From Peribacillus glennii (GTDB lineage Bacteria > Bacillota > Bacilli > Bacillales > DSM-1321): a DNA stretch of 64,000 nucleotides. The notes below the pieces were generated by a model, which worked only from the letters and a program-made list of their open reading frames with translations, had not been told where the DNA came from and made no database searches. The position numbers and the translations under genes were made by a program. The DNA is taken from positions 1-64,000 of the forward strand of contig NZ_QVTD01000026.1 in the NCBI RefSeq assembly GCF_003429105.1. The letters run 5' to 3'. The stretch's first letter is position 1; each line of letters opens with the position of its first letter. Shown in pieces: positions 33,748 to 42,918 of the stretch.

Positions 33748-34693
33748 TGATAGCAACCCCTTTCGGCCCAAAAAGCGGCTCTGTTTCTTTTTCAATCTTA
33801 AACTCTCTTATTTTCTGAAGTTCATCTGAATAAGCAAAATATAAATCACCTTGTAGAAAATCTAAAAAGTTCAACCGGCTTCTGCATTCTTTTATTATTT
33901 CACGTTCAATCTCACAACTTATGAAATTCCAAGGCGTACTATCCAGAGACGGCTCAACCGCTGTTCCTCCAGGATCAAAGACACAGCTTAAACCAAAGAA
34001 CCGGGAGGTAACCACTTGATCTTTATGCTTAAGAATCTCTTCTCCCGCCTTATTCACTCCCATTACATAGACACCATTTTCTCTTGCCCGGGCCTGGCAC
34101 TCACTAAGCCATGCGTTCTTCCTTTCTTCACCTCCAGCAGCAGTAGGCATGACGATTAATTCCGCTCCTTGTAAAGCTAACGCTCTCGCAGCCTCTGGAA
34201 AGGAACGGTCGAAGGAGATTAATATACCCACCTTAAACCCTTTAACATCAAAGATTGGATAATTCGAACCTCTTGCAAAATAAATAGATTCATCAGTGGT
34301 TAAAGTAGGCAAAGATAGTTTTGGAATATGCGTTTTCCGATAATATCCCACCATTTCACCGCTGTCTGAAATGATAATTGCCGTATTATAGTAGGTACTG
34401 TCGTTTTCCTTTTCAAAAATCGTTATAATTACATATACCCCTGCAACTTTAGCCTTTTGCGAGAAAAATTGAAAAGTTTCACCATTTAGAGGCTCTGCAA
34501 AGTCAAAAAAGCCAGGATCACTTATTTTGCAAAAATAAGGAATCGCCATTAATTCTGGAAAAACAATCAAGTCAGCATTTGGAACCTTTTCTAAAGCTCG
34601 GTCGAACTGGGCAGCTAACTGCCCAATCCGAGTTAGATAATCAACTTTATTACTATAAGGTCCGCTTTGTATTCCAACAACTTTTAACTTCAT
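33740..34693 (-). CDS. Nitrilase/carbon-nitrogen hydrolase fold protein, catalytic Cys replaced by Ser
   Basis: A 317-residue CN-hydrolase. Of the Glu-Lys-Cys triad, Glu47 (FPELMA) and Lys120 (YRKTHIP) are present. The nucleophile position, normally I-C-Y/F-D-R-x-FPE, reads ILISFDRSFPE: residue 160 is Ser (codon TCC at 34214-34216). The rest of the fold is intact and open. So the protein may be a pseudo-enzyme, a Ser variant, or a binding protein. It follows the ABC lipoprotein by 17 bases with a perfect AAGGAGG and overlaps the amidase start. No frameshift or other decay is seen. Confidence 0.85.
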   Translation of the reverse strand: MKLKVVGIQSGPYSNKVDYLTRIGQLAAQFDRALEKVPNADLIVFPELMAIPYFCKISDPGFFDFAEPLNGETFQFFSQKAKVAGVYVIITIFEKENDSTYYNTAIIISDSGEMVGYYRKTHIPKLSLPTLTTDESIYFARGSNYPIFDVKGFKVGILISFDRSFPEAARALALQGAELIVMPTAAGGEERKNAWLSECQARARENGVYVMGVNKAGEEILKHKDQVVTSRFFGLSCVFDPGGTAVEPSLDSTPWNFISCEIEREIIKECRSRLNFLDFLQGDLYFAYSDELQKIREFKIEKETEPLFGPKGVAIID

Positions 34694-34710
34694 AGAATCA
34701 ACCTCCTTTT

Positions 34711-35721
34711 TTACTTAGGAACAAATTCTGCATTTACAATATCTTTATATTTCATATCATTTTTTATATTGCCGACAAACTTCTGCATATCTATCGCATT
34801 TTTAAAAGCTTCTTCCGTAATTTCAACGTTTTCCCGATAAACCTTGCTGTCTATCATTCGTTGAACTGCTTGATCGACAACCGCTTCATCCAGTTCAGGA
34901 AATTCCTTTTTCGCAACCGCTTTTGCAATTTCGGGATGTTCGTGTATTAATGCAAAAGATTCATTCATTGACTTGACAAAGCGTCTCACTAGATGAGGAT
35001 TTTCATTTATTATTTTTTGTGATGTATTAATTGTAGAAAAAGCATATTCCGGATAATCCTTGGTGAAGTCATGAAGGATTTTTAAACCTTCAGATAAGCC
35101 TTGCTCTACTTGCGGCTGGTAAGCGACTGCAATATCAGCTTCCCCTGCCAATACCGGCCCTAATTCAGAGCCATTTTGTACTTCTGTTACCTTTACATCT
35201 TTTTGATAATCAAGGCCATTATCCGCGAGTAAACGTTTTAACATTGTATTCGATGTACCTGGTGCTAAACCAACAACAATGCGTTTTCCTTTTAAATCGG
35301 CTGGTGAATCAAACTTCACATCTTTATTTCCCAGAACCCACACAGGAGCGCTATTTGCTACAGCACTAACCGCATTTGCCTCACCGCCTTTTTCTTTGGC
35401 AAATCCAACATGCTCGGGGCCATGTACGGAAAATTGTGCTTCACCCGATAGAACAGAAGTTAATGCTGTAGGCCCTGTCCCTGCAGAACGTATACTTGAG
35501 ATTTCAATATCATTCTTTTTGAAGACCCCTTCATGGTAGCCGACATACAGAGGTAAATATAACAGGCTATGGAAAGCTTCTGTCACAAGGACAGTATCAG
35601 AACCACTTTCTTTTTTAGCAGAAGCAGAAGTTGTTGAAGTCGTAGACGGATTCCCTTCAGAGCAAGCTGTTAAAATTAACATAAATATTGATAGCAACGT
35701 GATAAACGAATATTTCTTCAT
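34711..35721 (-). CDS. ABC transporter substrate-binding lipoprotein (NMT1/THI5-SsuA type)
   Basis: A 336-residue solute-binding protein. Signal peptide residues 1-19 end in a lipobox with Cys20 (LTAC). After a Ser/Thr linker the mature domain begins VLVTEAFHSLLYLPLYVGYHEGVFKKNDIE, typical of the NMT1/THI5 and SsuA/TauA group that binds pyrimidines, sulfonates or taurine. A later GTGPTALTSVLSGEAQF segment is also typical. It would be anchored on the outer membrane face and feed the permease encoded next. ATG follows AAGGGGG. Substrate is unknown; flanking hydrolases suggest an amide. Confidence 0.85.
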   Translation of the reverse strand: MKKYSFITLLSIFMLILTACSEGNPSTTSTTSASAKKESGSDTVLVTEAFHSLLYLPLYVGYHEGVFKKNDIEISSIRSAGTGPTALTSVLSGEAQFSVHGPEHVGFAKEKGGEANAVSAVANSAPVWVLGNKDVKFDSPADLKGKRIVVGLAPGTSNTMLKRLLADNGLDYQKDVKVTEVQNGSELGPVLAGEADIAVAYQPQVEQGLSEGLKILHDFTKDYPEYAFSTINTSQKIINENPHLVRRFVKSMNESFALIHEHPEIAKAVAKKEFPELDEAVVDQAVQRMIDSKVYRENVEITEEAFKNAIDMQKFVGNIKNDMKYKDIVNAEFVPK

Positions 35722-35738
35722 GATCTATATCCCCCTTT

Positions 35739-36575
35739 TTAGTTCTCTTTTTGTCTTTTAGAATCCTCCCATGGAATTAACCGGTTTTCCATTTTGGATA
35801 CAATGACATAAAGAATGATCGCTACTGCCATTAAAGATAAAACGCCTACCCAAACCACATTTAAATTAAATAGATTTCCGGCAACGAAGATCATCCTTCC
35901 GAGTCCTTTATCTGAAGAAATGAATTCCCCACCAATGACTGCAATCAAAGCAAATCCAATGTTTAAGCGAAAAGCTGAAATGATCCAAGGTAAAGAGGAC
36001 GGAATAACAACCTTTTTAAAAATTTGGCCCTTCGATGAGCCAAGTGATTTCATTAGATTTACCAGATTTGAGTCTATTTGATGAGTTCCTTGGTATGCTG
36101 ATAATAAAGCAACAATAAAAGTCGCAATACTGGCCAATATAATTTTCGAAAACATTCCAGAGCCGAACCAAATGATAATCATCGGTGCAAGGGCAATTTT
36201 CGGAAGGCCATTTAAAGCAACCACAAAAGGGTCAATTATGGTAGCTAATGTTTTTGAATACCATAAAAGCAAGCCAATTGCGGAACCTAAAAGGCTGCCA
36301 ATGACAAAGCCAAGTATCGTTCCGTAAACGGTGGCGAACATATCAGTATACAATTGTCCACTTTGGATCAGCCGAACCGTCTCATCCCAAATTCCGCTTG
36401 GCGAACCCAGCAAGAATGGATTGATCCACTTAAGAAAAGCAGCTAGTTCCCATACAGCCAACAGTGTTATGATAATTCCTAAACGGGAGAGATTATGTAT
36501 AATAAAGGGACTCAGTTTCTTCTTGGCTTTGTTGACACTGTCTTTCGATACTTTTTCAATTTGAACCATTTCCAT
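35739..36575 (-). CDS. ABC transporter permease (SsuC/TauC/ThiX type)
   Basis: A 278-residue permease with about six helices of the BPD_transp_1 fold. The EAA-like coupling loop is near residues 185-205 (LMKSLGSSKGQIFKKVVIP). Related permeases serve nitrate, sulfonate, taurine and hydroxymethylpyrimidine importers. The start ATG overlaps the TGA of the ATPase gene by one base (TGATG), which couples translation. GGAGGG precedes it. Confidence 0.87.
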   Translation of the reverse strand: MEMVQIEKVSKDSVNKAKKKLSPFIIHNLSRLGIIITLLAVWELAAFLKWINPFLLGSPSGIWDETVRLIQSGQLYTDMFATVYGTILGFVIGSLLGSAIGLLLWYSKTLATIIDPFVVALNGLPKIALAPMIIIWFGSGMFSKIILASIATFIVALLSAYQGTHQIDSNLVNLMKSLGSSKGQIFKKVVIPSSLPWIISAFRLNIGFALIAVIGGEFISSDKGLGRMIFVAGNLFNLNVVWVGVLSLMAVAIILYVIVSKMENRLIPWEDSKRQKEN

Positions 36576-37402
36576 CAGGAATCCCTCCCTATTTGAATAT
36601 CTAAATCAGCCCAAATATTTTCGAAGAAATCATTATATCTGTGGTCGGCTCTAGCCTTCATTCCTGATCCCAATTCTACCGCGAGCCCTACATCGTATAT
36701 TTTCTTGACACACGTCGGACGTTGTGTCATTACGGCAATGCGATCTGACATGGCGATGGCTTCACCGATGTCATGAGTAATCAATACAGCCGTTTTCCCA
36801 AAATCTCTTAGTATTCCCAGGATCTCTTCTTCCAGTACAAGCCGTGTTTGATAATCCAAGGCAGAAAAGGGTTCGTCCAAAAGAATAATTTCCGGATCCA
36901 TCGCCAATGTTCTAATGAGCGCCACCCTTTGCCTCATTCCTCCTGAGAGTGTAGAGGGATAGGCATGTGCAAAATCAGCAAGTCCATATTTCGCCAAATA
37001 ATCGAGAGCGATGTCTTCACGCTCTTTCTTTGTCATTCCTTTCACTTCAAGTCCGAGACTAACGTTCTCTATGATGGTGCGCCAAGGGAATAATAAATCC
37101 TTTTGCATCATATAACCTACATGGCCGGTAGAGCTTACGATATCTTCCCCCAGTACTTTTACCTTTCCTTCTGTCGGCTGCATCAGCCCTGCAATAATAT
37201 TGAACATGGTACTCTTTCCACAACCACTCGGCCCTACAATACTGATAAATTCCTTATTTTTGATTTCGAGTGTAATGTCCTTAATAACTTGGATGATATT
37301 TTCATCCTTGTCATAGAAATGCTTCTTGATTCCTTGTAATTCAATGGCATTTCCAACTTCTTTGGTCACATCACTAACAGCTTGAGCAGAATTTAGCATC
37401 AT
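36575..37402 (-). CDS. ABC transporter ATPase (SsuB/TauB/ThiZ type)
   Basis: A 275-residue ATPase. Walker A is GPSGCGKST (about residue 56), Q-loop MMQKDLLFPW, signature LSGGMRQR, Walker B ILLDEPFSALD and switch His in LITHDIGEA. The MMQKDLLFPWRTI Q-loop is typical of the nitrate/sulfonate/taurine class. First gene of the six-gene operon. Two adjacent ATG codons follow AGAGGGGTGA; the first is used here. A GntR gene lies upstream on the same strand with its own terminator, and a palindrome between them is a candidate operator. Confidence 0.9.
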   Translation of the reverse strand: MMLNSAQAVSDVTKEVGNAIELQGIKKHFYDKDENIIQVIKDITLEIKNKEFISIVGPSGCGKSTMFNIIAGLMQPTEGKVKVLGEDIVSSTGHVGYMMQKDLLFPWRTIIENVSLGLEVKGMTKKEREDIALDYLAKYGLADFAHAYPSTLSGGMRQRVALIRTLAMDPEIILLDEPFSALDYQTRLVLEEEILGILRDFGKTAVLITHDIGEAIAMSDRIAVMTQRPTCVKKIYDVGLAVELGSGMKARADHRYNDFFENIWADLDIQIGRDS

Positions 37403-37560
37403 AATGGAAGATCACCCCTCTTTTAATTTGTCACGATGTCTTTACAACCGATTAGACAAGTAGATATTTTTCACTTTAACAACATTACCGTGATACAGTT
37501 TATAACAGGATTAATCCCTTAATTGAATTATAGTAAATATATTTATATTGTGATTTTTTT

Positions 37561-37577
37561 TGTCAGATTATCTAACA
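37561..37577. promoter_or_regulatory. Candidate GntR operator before the ABC operon
   Basis: TGTCAGAT-T-ATCTAACA is a 17-base imperfect palindrome (7 of 8 pairs). On the minus strand its end, CTGACA, could serve as a -35 with AATATA after 17 bases. GntR/HutC-type dimers bind palindromes of this kind. The role is inferred from position between gntR and the operon. Confidence 0.45.
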
Positions 37578-37604
37578 TGTTTTTTGTGGAAATATTTTTA
37601 CAAC

Positions 37605-37641
37605 AAAAAAAAATCTTCCTGCAATAAAAAAGTGCTGGAAG
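37605..37641 (-). terminator. Terminator of the GntR gene
   Basis: On the minus strand CTTCCAGCA pairs with TGCAGGAAG (one mismatch) and is followed by ATTTTTTTTTG. It separates gntR from the ABC operon. Confidence 0.8.
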
Positions 37642-37680
37642 GTTGTCCATCAAAAAAAATCAATCATGCTTATTATTCTT

Positions 37681-38436
37681 TTATCCAATGAGTCCTTTCA
37701 TTGTTGAATTGAGGTCTGAATGTTGTCTCGACTGTTCAATTTCAAAGCGAAAATGAGTGCCGAGATAAACCGCTTTTACTTTTTCCATAGGTTGGTCATT
37801 TTCAGCAAAAACCAAGCCCTCCCATAACATTAAAGGAGTTCCTTTCATAACTTTCAGTAACTCGGCCTGCTCTTTTTCAGCTGGAACAGCTTGAAAAGTT
37901 TGTTTCGACCTCACTGGATAAACTCCTTTTTGAGCCAATAAAGAATAAAGTTCTTCTAGATTCTCTTTTAATAAGCCAGGATGCAATTTAGCGGGAATAA
38001 TCGATGTCCGAATTGCAAGTGGGTTCCCGTTTGCAAACCTTAGCCGAACGACTTCAAAGACTTCTTCTCCTTGGTTTATACACAATGTTTTAGATAATTC
38101 TTGAGATGCATGATATACCTTTTTAGAGATTAATTTCGCTCTATGGCTTAAACCGAATATCTCCATCTCTTCCGCGAATGTTCGAAATACAGTTGCATCA
38201 CCCGTAAATAAAGGAGTCGATACAAAAGTACCCAATCCTCTTTTTTTCATTAAATATCCCTCTTTCACAAGCTCTGCCAAAGCTTGTCTAACAGTCGGCC
38301 GGCTTATATTATGCATTTTAGAAAGGCTGTGTTCAGTTGGTATTTTATTCCCACTTGTAAATAAACCGCTTTCAATTTGGTCAATAACCCATAATTTTAA
38401 TTGAACATATAGTGGCAGCCTGTTATTATGATCCAT
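37681..38436 (-). CDS. GntR family regulator (HutC/UTRA subfamily)
   Basis: A 251-residue GntR regulator. The winged helix (residues 5-70) has LYVQLKLWVIDQIESGLFTSGNKIPTE-like sequence with HNISRPTVRQALAELV and the wing RGLGTFVS. A UTRA ligand domain follows (about 90-235; KTLCINQGEEVFEVVRLRFANGNPLAIRTS is characteristic). UTRA proteins sense small metabolites. It probably represses the downstream ABC-hydrolase operon until its substrate appears. Confidence 0.9.
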   Translation of the reverse strand: MDHNNRLPLYVQLKLWVIDQIESGLFTSGNKIPTEHSLSKMHNISRPTVRQALAELVKEGYLMKKRGLGTFVSTPLFTGDATVFRTFAEEMEIFGLSHRAKLISKKVYHASQELSKTLCINQGEEVFEVVRLRFANGNPLAIRTSIIPAKLHPGLLKENLEELYSLLAQKGVYPVRSKQTFQAVPAEKEQAELLKVMKGTPLMLWEGLVFAENDQPMEKVKAVYLGTHFRFEIEQSRQHSDLNSTMKGLIG

Positions 38437-38710
38437 TCATCTCTAACCCTCTTTTTTAGACTAATTTCTTGTTTACACATATTATAACTGCATCCCATAC
38501 TTTGTTTCATCTTATCGCGTAACATTTCCTAACATACTTTTTTCTCAAAATCATTTATCAGCCGATCCAAACTAGATGGACTTAATTCAAAGTACTCAGA
38601 ACGATCTATCACATCCGAACCATGCATCAAATGGGTCAGGAAATATCTGGAATAATTACGGACATTCACGCAATATTAACGAATAAAGATTATTTAAAAA
38701 TGAAAATTAT

Positions 38711-39769
38711 TTACTCTATCTTTACTTCTATTTTATCCATTGCGTTATACCCATAGCCTTTTCGATTCCAAAAAGCCGTGCCCGGCTGAGTTCTGCCAGC
38801 GGTATCCGTAGCACGTGACAAAATAATATACTCTCCTGTTTCCTGCACTTCCCATAGGTATTTCCATCGCACCCACGCATATTCGTCATTATGTTCCAGT
38901 TTAGCGGGGCTCCAAGTTTTTCCCTTGTCGATACTGATTTCAACCTTTGCGATCCTTCCTTGTCCAGTCATGGCAATACCGCTGATCATGTGATTGCCGG
39001 TGTTCAAAATGTCCATATTCAGCGGCTGTTGGATGGTGGAATTAACATTCATCAATGTCACGGGAAATTTCCCGGTATCCTCATCCTTGTTAGGATAATA
39101 GACATAATCAATGGCCTGGAAAGGACCTTCAAATTGCTTATCAATGACTGTTATTTGTTTGATCCATTTGACGGAAGCCATCCCATACCATTGAGGCACA
39201 ATCAGCCTGAAAGGAAAGCCATTCTTAAATGGAATCGGCTTTTCGTTATATTCATAGGCAATCAGTGTATCTGGGTGCAATGCTTTTTGCAGAGGGAGAC
39301 TTCTAGCATAGGGGACGGTTTGATCTATATCCTTTCGCTTTCCGTAATCCTGTGCTTCAAACACAACTTCTTTTGCGCCTTTGAGCAAACCTGTGTATTG
39401 GAGTAAATCTCTTAACGGTACACCGCTCCAGCATCCCTGGCTGATGGCCCCTTTTTCCCATTGCTCGCCATATACTTTAGGGACAAACAAATTTCTTTTA
39501 TCTCCTGCACACTCCAGGACTGCCTTCACACGTTTAGACGGCATACTCTGGAATTGTTCCAGCGAGAACCTCAGGGGTTTTTGTACAAGCCCTGTAATTA
39601 CGAAAGATGCAGATATATAATCCGGGTATGGAAAATGATTTCTCCTAAAAAGGCAGCTATGGGGATATGTTGTTTTATCAAAAAAATGGATGGGGGATTC
39701 CTGGTTTTCCGGATTTACTTTTCGGGTGGTTAGATAAGCTCTCACCTTGCTTTTTTCATGTTTACTCAT
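38711..39769 (-). CDS. Molybdopterin-dependent sulfite-oxidase-like enzyme
   Basis: A 352-residue sulfite oxidase-family protein. The Moco domain (about 45-235) has the ligand Cys87 in VLECAGDKR and the WSGVPLRDLL and IPFKNGFPFRLIVPQWYGMASVKWI motifs. A C-terminal Mo-co dimerisation domain (about 245-350) includes VEISIDKGKTW. No signal peptide or Tat motif is seen, so it should be cytoplasmic. It would oxidise sulfite or a related compound, with unknown electron acceptor. ATG follows GGGAGG at 5 bases. Upstream of the GntR gene on the same strand; a functional link with the TauE/ABC operon is possible but not shown. Confidence 0.85.
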   Translation of the reverse strand: MSKHEKSKVRAYLTTRKVNPENQESPIHFFDKTTYPHSCLFRRNHFPYPDYISASFVITGLVQKPLRFSLEQFQSMPSKRVKAVLECAGDKRNLFVPKVYGEQWEKGAISQGCWSGVPLRDLLQYTGLLKGAKEVVFEAQDYGKRKDIDQTVPYARSLPLQKALHPDTLIAYEYNEKPIPFKNGFPFRLIVPQWYGMASVKWIKQITVIDKQFEGPFQAIDYVYYPNKDEDTGKFPVTLMNVNSTIQQPLNMDILNTGNHMISGIAMTGQGRIAKVEISIDKGKTWSPAKLEHNDEYAWVRWKYLWEVQETGEYIILSRATDTAGRTQPGTAFWNRKGYGYNAMDKIEVKIE

Positions 39770-40026
39770 GATTGCCTCCCTCTGTTTTGTCAATGTAATA
39801 ATGCTTATGCGGCTTAGAAGGAATTCACGACAATAATTAATAAAGACGCAAGATGGCAGCCAGGTTTTCGCGTCAAAATTGGTAATCTTCTATCTCCTCG
39901 AATAACCCTCCAAGGGGTTGGTATATAATACCAAAACTTTTATGTATGTAATTGATTATAATTTAAAGAGTTATAGTTCCATTTGCTTATTACTTCATAA
40001 CTAAATTACTGCATGAGGAGCGGAAT

Positions 40027-42297
40027 ATGCCTTATTCCCGTTACATTTCACAATTAGACCTAAACAATACCGGAATGATTTTCAAAGTTAAAAAAGTCGG
40101 GGATTCTTTTATCCATACAATGTGTGAAGGAGAATTGCTATATAGAGTTGGATTGACACCGAACGATGTGATAGGAAAAGAGGTTTACGACTTTTATCCG
40201 GAAGATATAGCAAAAACTAAAACACATTTTTTCGAGAAGGCATGGGCGGGAGAATTCCTTCAATATGAAACCTTCCTTAATGGCGTGTATTATTTAACCA
40301 CCATTAGGCCCATGTTTGAACAAGGAAAAGTAGTGGAGCTTATTGCAACTTCCATCAATATATCGGACAAAAAGATCCAGGAGGAAGAAATCAGGCAAAG
40401 GGAAATCATGTACCGTTCTGTTGTAACGAACATGACCGAGGCAATCTTAATATTGGATAATAATAGAAAAATAACCATATTAAATGATAATGTAGAAAAA
40501 TTAACAGGGCTTAAATCCGGATTGCTTGATGAAGCAACGGCTGCAAAATTTGGTATAACCTTTTTTACGGAAGACGGTTCCATGTTGGAATATTCAGATT
40601 GGCCGGGAGTCGTCACCATTAAAACCGGAAAGCCGGTTCTCAATGTGATTGCCTCAATTCGGCTAAATGGAAAACAGAGATGGTTCAGGTTGAATTCAAA
40701 CCCTTTGAACATCACTGGTGAAATGACTGCGCTTGTTTCATTTTTTGAAATTACTACGGAGAAAGAACAGGAAATGGAATTGAGGGAATCCTATGCATTC
40801 CAGAAAACACTTCTTGATAATTTGGAAAGTGGTGTAGTCGCTACAGACCATCAGGGGAAGATTACGTTAATCAACAAAAAAATACACCGTATGCTTGGTC
40901 TCGAGAAAGAAATAGATTTTTATATTGGCAACTATGCTAAACAGTTTTATAAGCTGTGGAAAGAAAAAACGAATACAACCAGGATTGAGTTTGAAAGTCT
41001 TCCAATCAAAGATAGAGAGAAAATCACAAAGGAAATCGAAACCGGCAACGGACATACTTTTCAAACTAGTTATATTCCTTTTAATATGCAGGATAAATTT
41101 AGCGGCAATATATTTCAATTCATAGATATAACAGAAAGAAAGAAAATGGAAACAGCCCTTACCACCGCTAAAGAAGAAGCAGAAAGGGCAAATATGGCAA
41201 AATCCGATTTTCTTGCAAAAATGAGCCATGAACTGCGCACTCCGCTTAATGGGGTACTCGGATTTGCACAATTGTTGGAAATGGATGCATCCTTGACCGA
41301 AGAACAAGCGGATTTCATCCAAGAAATAATAAGTGGCGGAAGACATCTCCTGCACCTAATTGACGATGTTCTTGATTTATCCAGAATTGATTCAGGAAAA
41401 TTTAAGCTGAAACTGGATATTATTGATTTTAATAGCGTGCTTAATGAATGCATAAAAAGTTTTCATCCATTAGCAATGAGTAAAAATATAACACTACGTA
41501 AAAAAATGGATGAGTGCAGCAAAGTTTTTGTTCAAGCAGACCCGATTCGATTGAAACAAGTAATTTTCAACCTTTTGACAAATGCTATCAAATACAATCG
41601 GACTGATGGCGAAGTGTCAGTATCTATGCAAACCTTATCTGATAAACTTGTTGTTCACATTACAGATACCGGCATTGGGATTCCTCATGAAGAATTTGAA
41701 AATATATTTCAACCTTTTCATAGAATTGATGGAACCGGAGAACAAGGAGCAGGAATCGGGTTGTCACTGGTGAAGCAACTGACAGGGTTAATGGGTGGCA
41801 ATGTTGGTGTGTCAAGCGTTGTGGGAAAAGGAAGTGATTTCTGGTTTGAATTAAATATTAAGCCCCAGGGTGATTTCGATACTGAGAGGGCCCCTGTAAA
41901 AAATACAAAATCTGAACTCACTAACTCTGCCCATAAACAAATCTTATATATTGAGGACAATGAATCCAACATTCTCTTACTGGATCGCGTATTAGCATCC
42001 GATCCTTCCTTTTCATTAATAGTAGGGCGTTCCGGCCGGGAAGGATTAAAAATAGCAAGCGAGCAAAAAACAGATATAATCTTACTGGATCTCAATCTTC
42101 CTGATATGAATGGTGATGAAGTATTTGATTCACTGAAAAATAATAAAAAAATAGCAGGTGTACCCATTATTGCTTTAAGTGCAAACGCTATGCCTTACGA
42201 TATTAAGAAAACAACACAAAAAGGATTTACAGATTACGTGACAAAACCTATTGATATTAACAAATTGCTAAATCTTTTAAAAAAGTTACACTCTTAA
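40027..42297 (+). CDS. Hybrid PAS sensor histidine kinase with C-terminal receiver
   Basis: A 756-residue hybrid kinase without membrane segments. Three PAS-like regions span about 10-120, 125-250 and 255-375. HisKA follows with His401 in KMSHELRTPLNGVLGF. The HATPase has NLLTNAIKYN (N box), DTGIGIP (G1) and GAGIGLSLVKQL (G2). The receiver (about 635-755) has phosphoacceptor Asp688 in ILLDLNLPDMNG and Lys in YVTKPI. It resembles soluble hybrid kinases that feed phosphorelays. ATG follows GAGGAG at 6 bases. No response regulator with output domain is adjacent. Confidence 0.9.
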   Translation: MPYSRYISQLDLNNTGMIFKVKKVGDSFIHTMCEGELLYRVGLTPNDVIGKEVYDFYPEDIAKTKTHFFEKAWAGEFLQYETFLNGVYYLTTIRPMFEQGKVVELIATSINISDKKIQEEEIRQREIMYRSVVTNMTEAILILDNNRKITILNDNVEKLTGLKSGLLDEATAAKFGITFFTEDGSMLEYSDWPGVVTIKTGKPVLNVIASIRLNGKQRWFRLNSNPLNITGEMTALVSFFEITTEKEQEMELRESYAFQKTLLDNLESGVVATDHQGKITLINKKIHRMLGLEKEIDFYIGNYAKQFYKLWKEKTNTTRIEFESLPIKDREKITKEIETGNGHTFQTSYIPFNMQDKFSGNIFQFIDITERKKMETALTTAKEEAERANMAKSDFLAKMSHELRTPLNGVLGFAQLLEMDASLTEEQADFIQEIISGGRHLLHLIDDVLDLSRIDSGKFKLKLDIIDFNSVLNECIKSFHPLAMSKNITLRKKMDECSKVFVQADPIRLKQVIFNLLTNAIKYNRTDGEVSVSMQTLSDKLVVHITDTGIGIPHEEFENIFQPFHRIDGTGEQGAGIGLSLVKQLTGLMGGNVGVSSVVGKGSDFWFELNIKPQGDFDTERAPVKNTKSELTNSAHKQILYIEDNESNILLLDRVLASDPSFSLIVGRSGREGLKIASEQKTDIILLDLNLPDMNGDEVFDSLKNNKKIAGVPIIALSANAMPYDIKKTTQKGFTDYVTKPIDINKLLNLLKKLHS

Positions 42298-42384
42298 GAA
42301 AAGGGGAAAAAAAGGGGTCTGATTTTCCTAAGCCATTCTCTTTTGGAGTACCGCGCATAGGAAATAGCAAATATAAACAAGTAT

Positions 42385-42422
42385 AGAAGCAGTGGATTTG
42401 AATACTGAAATCTACTGCTTCT
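42385..42422 (+). terminator. Hairpin after the hybrid kinase
   Basis: AGAAGCAGTGGATTT pairs with AAATCTACTGCTTCT with one mismatch over an 8-base loop. The following bases are only weakly T-rich. It lies 88 bases after the kinase stop. Confidence 0.55.
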
Positions 42423-42540
42423 AGCCTTATTATATGGTGAATTATTGAACTACCGGAGCAAGTTAGTTACATAAGAATGTAATAAGGAAATCGGTTTTAA
42501 TGGTGGGATGTGTTAAAATTAGTGTAAAATTACATATAAT

Positions 42541-42918
42541 GTGGGTGGTATTCAGATTGAGAAAAAAGTTATTAGCATCTTAATTATCTGTTTATACAGT
42601 TTTCCATTTGCTTATTACTCTATGTACCAAGACTATGCGAACCACACAATGATTGGCTATTTACTGATGATCGTAGCTACCTCGCTTCTTGCTAGCTTTA
42701 GCAAATTCTTTTGTAACTCCATTCCTCTAATCATCGGAAATGTAATATCTGGAATAGCCTCCTGTTATTTTCTTAATAATCTGGCAGGAAACGAACAATG
42801 GAGTGGCTATTTCAAGCCATTAACAGCTTCTCAATTATTAGTTTTAGTCAGTTTAATAAACATAATTCCACAGGTTATTGCATTTAAAATAGCTAAAAAA
42901 AAGTACTTGTTTAACTAA
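42541..42918 (+). CDS. Small four-helix membrane protein, unknown
   Basis: About 120-125 residues with four hydrophobic segments (VISILIICLYSFPFAYYSM, YLLMIVATSLLASF, SIPLIIGNVISGIASCYFL, LLVLVSLINIIPQVIAF). The family is not recognised. The start is uncertain: GTG at 42541 has no good ribosome site, while GGGTGGT lies well placed for an in-frame ATT (about 42556, IEKKVIS). The membrane character is clear, the start is not. Confidence 0.55.
   Translation: MGGIQIEKKVISILIICLYSFPFAYYSMYQDYANHTMIGYLLMIVATSLLASFSKFFCNSIPLIIGNVISGIASCYFLNNLAGNEQWSGYFKPLTASQLLVLVSLINIIPQVIAFKIAKKKYLFN

Noticed and set aside
37403..37680. TPP riboswitch before the THI5-like ABC operon
   Set aside because: No CTGAGA or ACYTGA-type THI box core was seen on the minus strand; the gap holds only a palindrome and the gntR terminator.
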